Source: Acidimicrobiia bacterium | GTDB taxonomy: Bacteria; Actinomycetota; Acidimicrobiia; Acidimicrobiales; AC-14 | Length of the DNA stretch: 8,661 bases | NCBI GenBank assembly: GCA_019244985.1 | Contig: JAFASB010000431.1 | Location: forward strand, 1 to 8,661 | Reading direction: 5' to 3' | The notes under the pieces: model-generated | Database searches by the model: none | Seen by the model: the letters and a program-made list of their open reading frames with translations, nothing else | What the model was told of the DNA's origin: nothing | Position numbers and translations under genes: made by a program | Shown: positions 6,464 through 8,661 of the stretch, piece after piece | How the letters are laid out: every line of letters begins with the position of its first letter | How positions within the stretch are numbered: position 1 is the first letter of the stretch

Positions 6464-7135
6464 ATGGCCGAGACCATGCTGCGGCGAGTCGAGCGGCTCA
6501 GCGGCGACGAGGCGTGCCCGAAGCTGCGGGGCTGGCCGCTTCTCATCGGCTTCGTGGTCGCCGTGCCCGCGGCGGCCGCGTTGCTGGTCCGCGCCGCGGC
6601 CCATGGCCACACGCTCCCGACCGCGATCTACGCGGGCGGCCTCGTCGCCCTCTACGGAGTCGGCTGGATCTACCACATGCTCCGGTGGTCAACGGGCGCC
6701 CGTGCGTGGCTGCGTCGCGTCGACCACGCCGTCATCTACATCTTCATCGCCGCCACCTATACGCCGATCGCCGTCGTCGGGCTCCACGACGCCCTCGGCT
6801 ACTGGCTGCTCGCCGCGGCTTGGCTCGGCGCCGCCCTCGGGGCGGTCGCCAAGTTGGTGCACTTCGACGGCAGCCGGGTGATCGGCGGGACGATGTACAT
6901 CGTCGTCGGTTGGCTCCCGGTCTTCGCCATCCCGCACTTCATCGACCACTTGGGCGTCGTCGACTCCATCCTCATGTTCGGCGGCGGGATCCTCTACACG
7001 GCGGGGGCGGCCATCCTCGCCGCCCGCCGGCCCGATCCCCTTCCCGAGGTGTTCGGGTACCACGAGGTGTGGCACACGATGGTCGTCGTGGCGTCGGCCA
7101 TGCACTATGTCCTCATATGGCGAGTGATGGGATAG
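6464..7135 (+). CDS. trhA: TrhA / hemolysin III family membrane protein (PAQR superfamily)
   Basis: This 223-residue protein has about seven hydrophobic segments and the hemolysin III signatures in order: WIYHMLRW (His71), LRRVDHAVIYIFIAATYTP (Asp87), and YHEVWHTMVVVASAMHY (His200 and His204). The His, Asp and two C-terminal His match the metal-binding set of the PAQR superfamily (adiponectin receptors), a family linked to membrane lipid or ceramidase-like hydrolysis; bacterial members have been tied to membrane fluidity, and the hemolysin name is historical. The serine four residues before the first histidine, present in most relatives (as in STLYH), is Gly67 here. I chose the ATG at 6464; one at 6476 is also possible, and neither has a good ribosome binding site. 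It diverges from acn and overlaps the next gene by 19 bases, suggesting cotranscription and coupled translation. Confidence 0.9.
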   Translation: MAETMLRRVERLSGDEACPKLRGWPLLIGFVVAVPAAAALLVRAAAHGHTLPTAIYAGGLVALYGVGWIYHMLRWSTGARAWLRRVDHAVIYIFIAATYTPIAVVGLHDALGYWLLAAAWLGAALGAVAKLVHFDGSRVIGGTMYIVVGWLPVFAIPHFIDHLGVVDSILMFGGGILYTAGAAILAARRPDPLPEVFGYHEVWHTMVVVASAMHYVLIWRVMG

Positions 7136-8034
7136 GCGACCTCGGACAGCCTCGATGGCGCCGCCAGCGGCACCGCCTCGAGGTCTGGTACGCCACGTTC
7201 ACCGACACGGCGACGGGCGACGGCTACTGGCTGCACCACGAAGTCGTGGCGCCGGCCGACGCCGACGCGGAGGCCTACGCCCACGGGTGGCTGTCGACGT
7301 TTCCCGCGCAGGGAGCGCCGTCGACCCAGCGATTCGGGCCGGCGCGGCCCGGCGACGACGCGTGGTTCTCCGCGGATGGGACGGTCGTCGACGACGGCGT
7401 GCTGCGCGGGCCGACGTGGGATCTCACCTTCGCCGATCGCGGTCGACCGCTGTACACGTTCCCGAAGCTGACATGGGAACGGGAGCTGCTGCCCGCTGCT
7501 CAGATCGTGCCGTTCCCGACGGCGACGTTCCGCGGCCGTGTGGGTGCGCACACGATCGAGGACGGCCGCGGCGCGCTCGCTCGCATCTACGGCCACGGCA
7601 GCGCCGAGCGGTGGGCATGGCTTCATGCCGACCTGGGCGGAGGCGACTGCGTCGAGATCGTCGCCGCCGCGCCTCGCCGCCGTGGCCCGCTCAACCTGCG
7701 GCCGCTTCCGGTGGTCCGCCTCCGGGTCGACGGAGACGAGTGGCCGGGCGCCAACCTCACCAACGCGGTCACGGGCCGCGCCTATGTCGGACTTCCGCGC
7801 TGGAGCATCGCCGTTCGCAGCCGTCGACGACGGCTGCGCGTCGCAGTCGTCATACCGCCGGAGCGTTCGGTGGCGCTCACCTACGTCGACCCCGACGGCT
7901 CGACCGCGACGTGCACCAACTCCGAGCGGGCAAGCGCCGAGATCACGCTCGAGTCCTACGACGGCGGCTGGCGCACCGAACGCCACTGGTCACTCGAAGC
8001 GACCGCCCACGCCGAGGTCGGCACCCGCCCCTGA
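7117..8034 (+). CDS. Conserved-looking hypothetical protein, possibly calycin/AttH-like beta barrel
   Basis: I cannot name this 305-residue protein. It has no signal peptide or membrane segment and is rich in Trp, Tyr and alternating beta-strand patterns, for example LEVWYATFTDTATGDGYWLH (21-40), GPTWDLTF (98-105) and YGHGSAERWAWLHADLGGGD (158-177). The opening resembles the two-domain lipocalin-like AttH / carotenoid hydratase (CrtC) group, where a small-molecule ligand sits in a beta barrel, but this is a fold impression only. The last 90 residues contain the very basic run RSRRRRLR and a polar C-terminus. The longer open frame upstream is a shadow of trhA, so I start at the ATG at 7117, which overlaps the trhA stop; translation is probably coupled because no Shine-Dalgarno is present. 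Codon use fits a real gene. Pairing with trhA hints at a role in membrane lipid handling, but that is inference. Confidence 0.75.
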   Translation: MASDGIGDLGQPRWRRQRHRLEVWYATFTDTATGDGYWLHHEVVAPADADAEAYAHGWLSTFPAQGAPSTQRFGPARPGDDAWFSADGTVVDDGVLRGPTWDLTFADRGRPLYTFPKLTWERELLPAAQIVPFPTATFRGRVGAHTIEDGRGALARIYGHGSAERWAWLHADLGGGDCVEIVAAAPRRRGPLNLRPLPVVRLRVDGDEWPGANLTNAVTGRAYVGLPRWSIAVRSRRRRLRVAVVIPPERSVALTYVDPDGSTATCTNSERASAEITLESYDGGWRTERHWSLEATAHAEVGTRP

Positions 8035-8040
8035 TCCCGA

Positions 8041-8093
8041 CCGTTCTCGGGGTGGATAACCGGTCTATGTCCGGTTATCCAGCGCAAGAACGG
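8041..8093. repeat. Nested perfect inverted repeat upstream of bioA (operator or terminator)
   Basis: The inner arms are 11 bases and perfect, TGGATAACCGG (8053-8063) and CCGGTTATCCA (8071-8081), around a 7-base loop. Outside them, after 5 bases on each side, CCGTTCT (8041-8047) pairs with AGAACGG (8087-8093), making a symmetric 53-base element. It lies 6 bases after a stop codon and 26 bases before the bioA start. No T-run follows on either strand, so a classic intrinsic terminator is not indicated. The half-sites TGGATAACC and GGTTATCCA match 7 of 9 positions of a BirA-type half-site (TTGTTAACC), but they are 11 bases apart instead of about 14-16. Confidence 0.7.
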
Positions 8094-8119
8094 GCATTGG
8101 CGCGCTAGACACGACTGAC

Positions 8120-8661
8120 GTGGCACGCAGTTGGGCCGAGCGGGACGCCGCCGTCGTGTGGCACGGCTTCACCCAGATGTCGTCGTACCTCGACAACGCT
8201 CCGATCGTCGTCGAACGGGCCGAGGGGCGCGAGCTCGTCGACGTCGACGGCAAGCGCTATCTGGACGCCATCTCCTCGCTCTGGGTCAACACGCTTGGCC
8301 ACCACGTGCCCGAGCTGGACGCGGCCCTCGCCGAACAGGCCGGCCGGGTCGCGCACTCAACCCTGCTCGGCAATGGCAACCGCGTCGTCGTCGAGCTGGC
8401 CGAAGCGCTTGCGGCTGTCGTGCCCGTCGACGATCCCCACTTCCTGTTCGCGTCCGACGGCGCTGCCGCCGTCGAGCAGGCGCTGAAGGTCGCCTTCCAG
8501 TTCTTCACCAACCAGGGCATCACCAACCGGACGCGTTACCTCGCCTTCGGCGGCGCCTACCACGGCGACACCGTGGGATCGCTCTCGGTTGGTGCGGGGG
8601 GCTTCGGCACCGACGTCTTCGACCCGCTGCGGTTTCCCGTGCTTCGGGCGCCTGACTACGC
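8120..8661 (+). CDS. bioA: Adenosylmethionine-8-amino-7-oxononanoate aminotransferase (DAPA synthase), partial
   Basis: The first 180 codons of a PLP-dependent class III aminotransferase are present; the catalytic lysine lies beyond the right edge. BioA makes 7,8-diaminopelargonate, the third step of biotin ring assembly. The sequence resembles the Bacillus subtilis form more than the E. coli form: VVWHGFTQMSSY (12-23), GKRYLDAISSLWVN, AHSTLLGNGN, the PLP-phosphate region FASDGAAAVEQALK, and the PLP-stacking YHGDT (Tyr147). The B. subtilis enzyme uses lysine as amino donor; whether this one does is unknown. I chose GTG at 8120 because the WHGFTQM motif must be included, the next ATG falls after it, and an in-frame stop lies at 8057. 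No Shine-Dalgarno is present, so a leaderless or weakly initiated message is likely. The large inverted repeat just upstream may control it. Other class III aminotransferases share parts of this pattern, but WHGFTQM plus AHSTLLG favours BioA. Confidence 0.88.
   Translation, partial: MARSWAERDAAVVWHGFTQMSSYLDNAPIVVERAEGRELVDVDGKRYLDAISSLWVNTLGHHVPELDAALAEQAGRVAHSTLLGNGNRVVVELAEALAAVVPVDDPHFLFASDGAAAVEQALKVAFQFFTNQGITNRTRYLAFGGAYHGDTVGSLSVGAGGFGTDVFDPLRFPVLRAPDY

Noticed and set aside
6404..6676. 91-codon N-terminal extension of aconitase
   Set aside because: Aconitase similarity begins near MAVTAS; the extension is antisense to trhA and has no transit-peptide or domain features.
6406..7116. 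Upstream extension of the 305-residue hypothetical protein
   Set aside because: It runs out of frame through trhA with Arg/Pro-rich shadow composition; the overlapping ATG at 7117 is a better start.
8051..8083. DnaA-box-like sites (GGTGGATAA and TTATCCAGC) in the palindrome
   Set aside because: They match DnaA boxes imperfectly and only as part of the inverted repeat; no AT-rich stretch, dnaA/dnaN or cluster of further boxes is present, so an origin is not supported.

Overview
The window is GC-rich bacterial DNA whose gene content points to a high-GC actinobacterium. Evidence includes a SigB/SigF-type stress sigma factor with a matching GTTT/GGGTA promoter, and a HAD-phosphatase/acyltransferase fusion like mycobacterial Rv2483c. 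GC-rich third codon positions leave long open shadow frames on both strands. An uncultured lineage near Acidimicrobiia is plausible but not provable from this window. Eight or nine genes fill nearly all of it; there is no RNA gene, CRISPR array or insertion sequence that I can see.

Left block (1-1723, minus strand). A SigF-type promoter at 1698-1723 reads into a 55-codon gene. That gene has a strong ribosome binding site and overlaps the SigB/SigF-family sigma gene by ATGA. A divergent PlsY-type membrane acyltransferase follows 20 bases later and runs off the left edge. This looks like one self-activated operon: small protein, stress sigma, lipid enzyme. No anti-sigma factor is visible.

Second block (1759-4123, plus strand). 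An exported lipoprotein with a thioredoxin-like C-terminal domain carries an unusual C-X4-C active-site spacing. Thirteen bases later lies a fused HAD phosphatase / lysophosphatidate acyltransferase. PlsY (first acylation of glycerol-3-phosphate) and PlsC (second acylation) therefore sit close together but on opposite strands, flanking the sigma operon promoter and the lipoprotein.

Third block (4133-8034). A mitochondrial-type aconitase (minus strand) is convergent with the acyltransferase gene and divergent, over 60 bases, from a TrhA/hemolysin III membrane protein. TrhA overlaps an uncharacterised, beta-rich 305-residue protein by 19 bases.

Right edge (8035-8661). A nested perfect inverted repeat (8041-8093) lies between that gene and the start of bioA (biotin synthesis, Bacillus-type sequence), which is cut by the window end. 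The repeat's half-sites resemble BirA biotin-operator half-sites, though with shorter spacing.

Apart from the small gene, no coding start here has a convincing Shine-Dalgarno, so leaderless or coupled translation is probably common in this genome. The most notable points are the self-activating sigma promoter with its small upstream gene and the palindrome before bioA.
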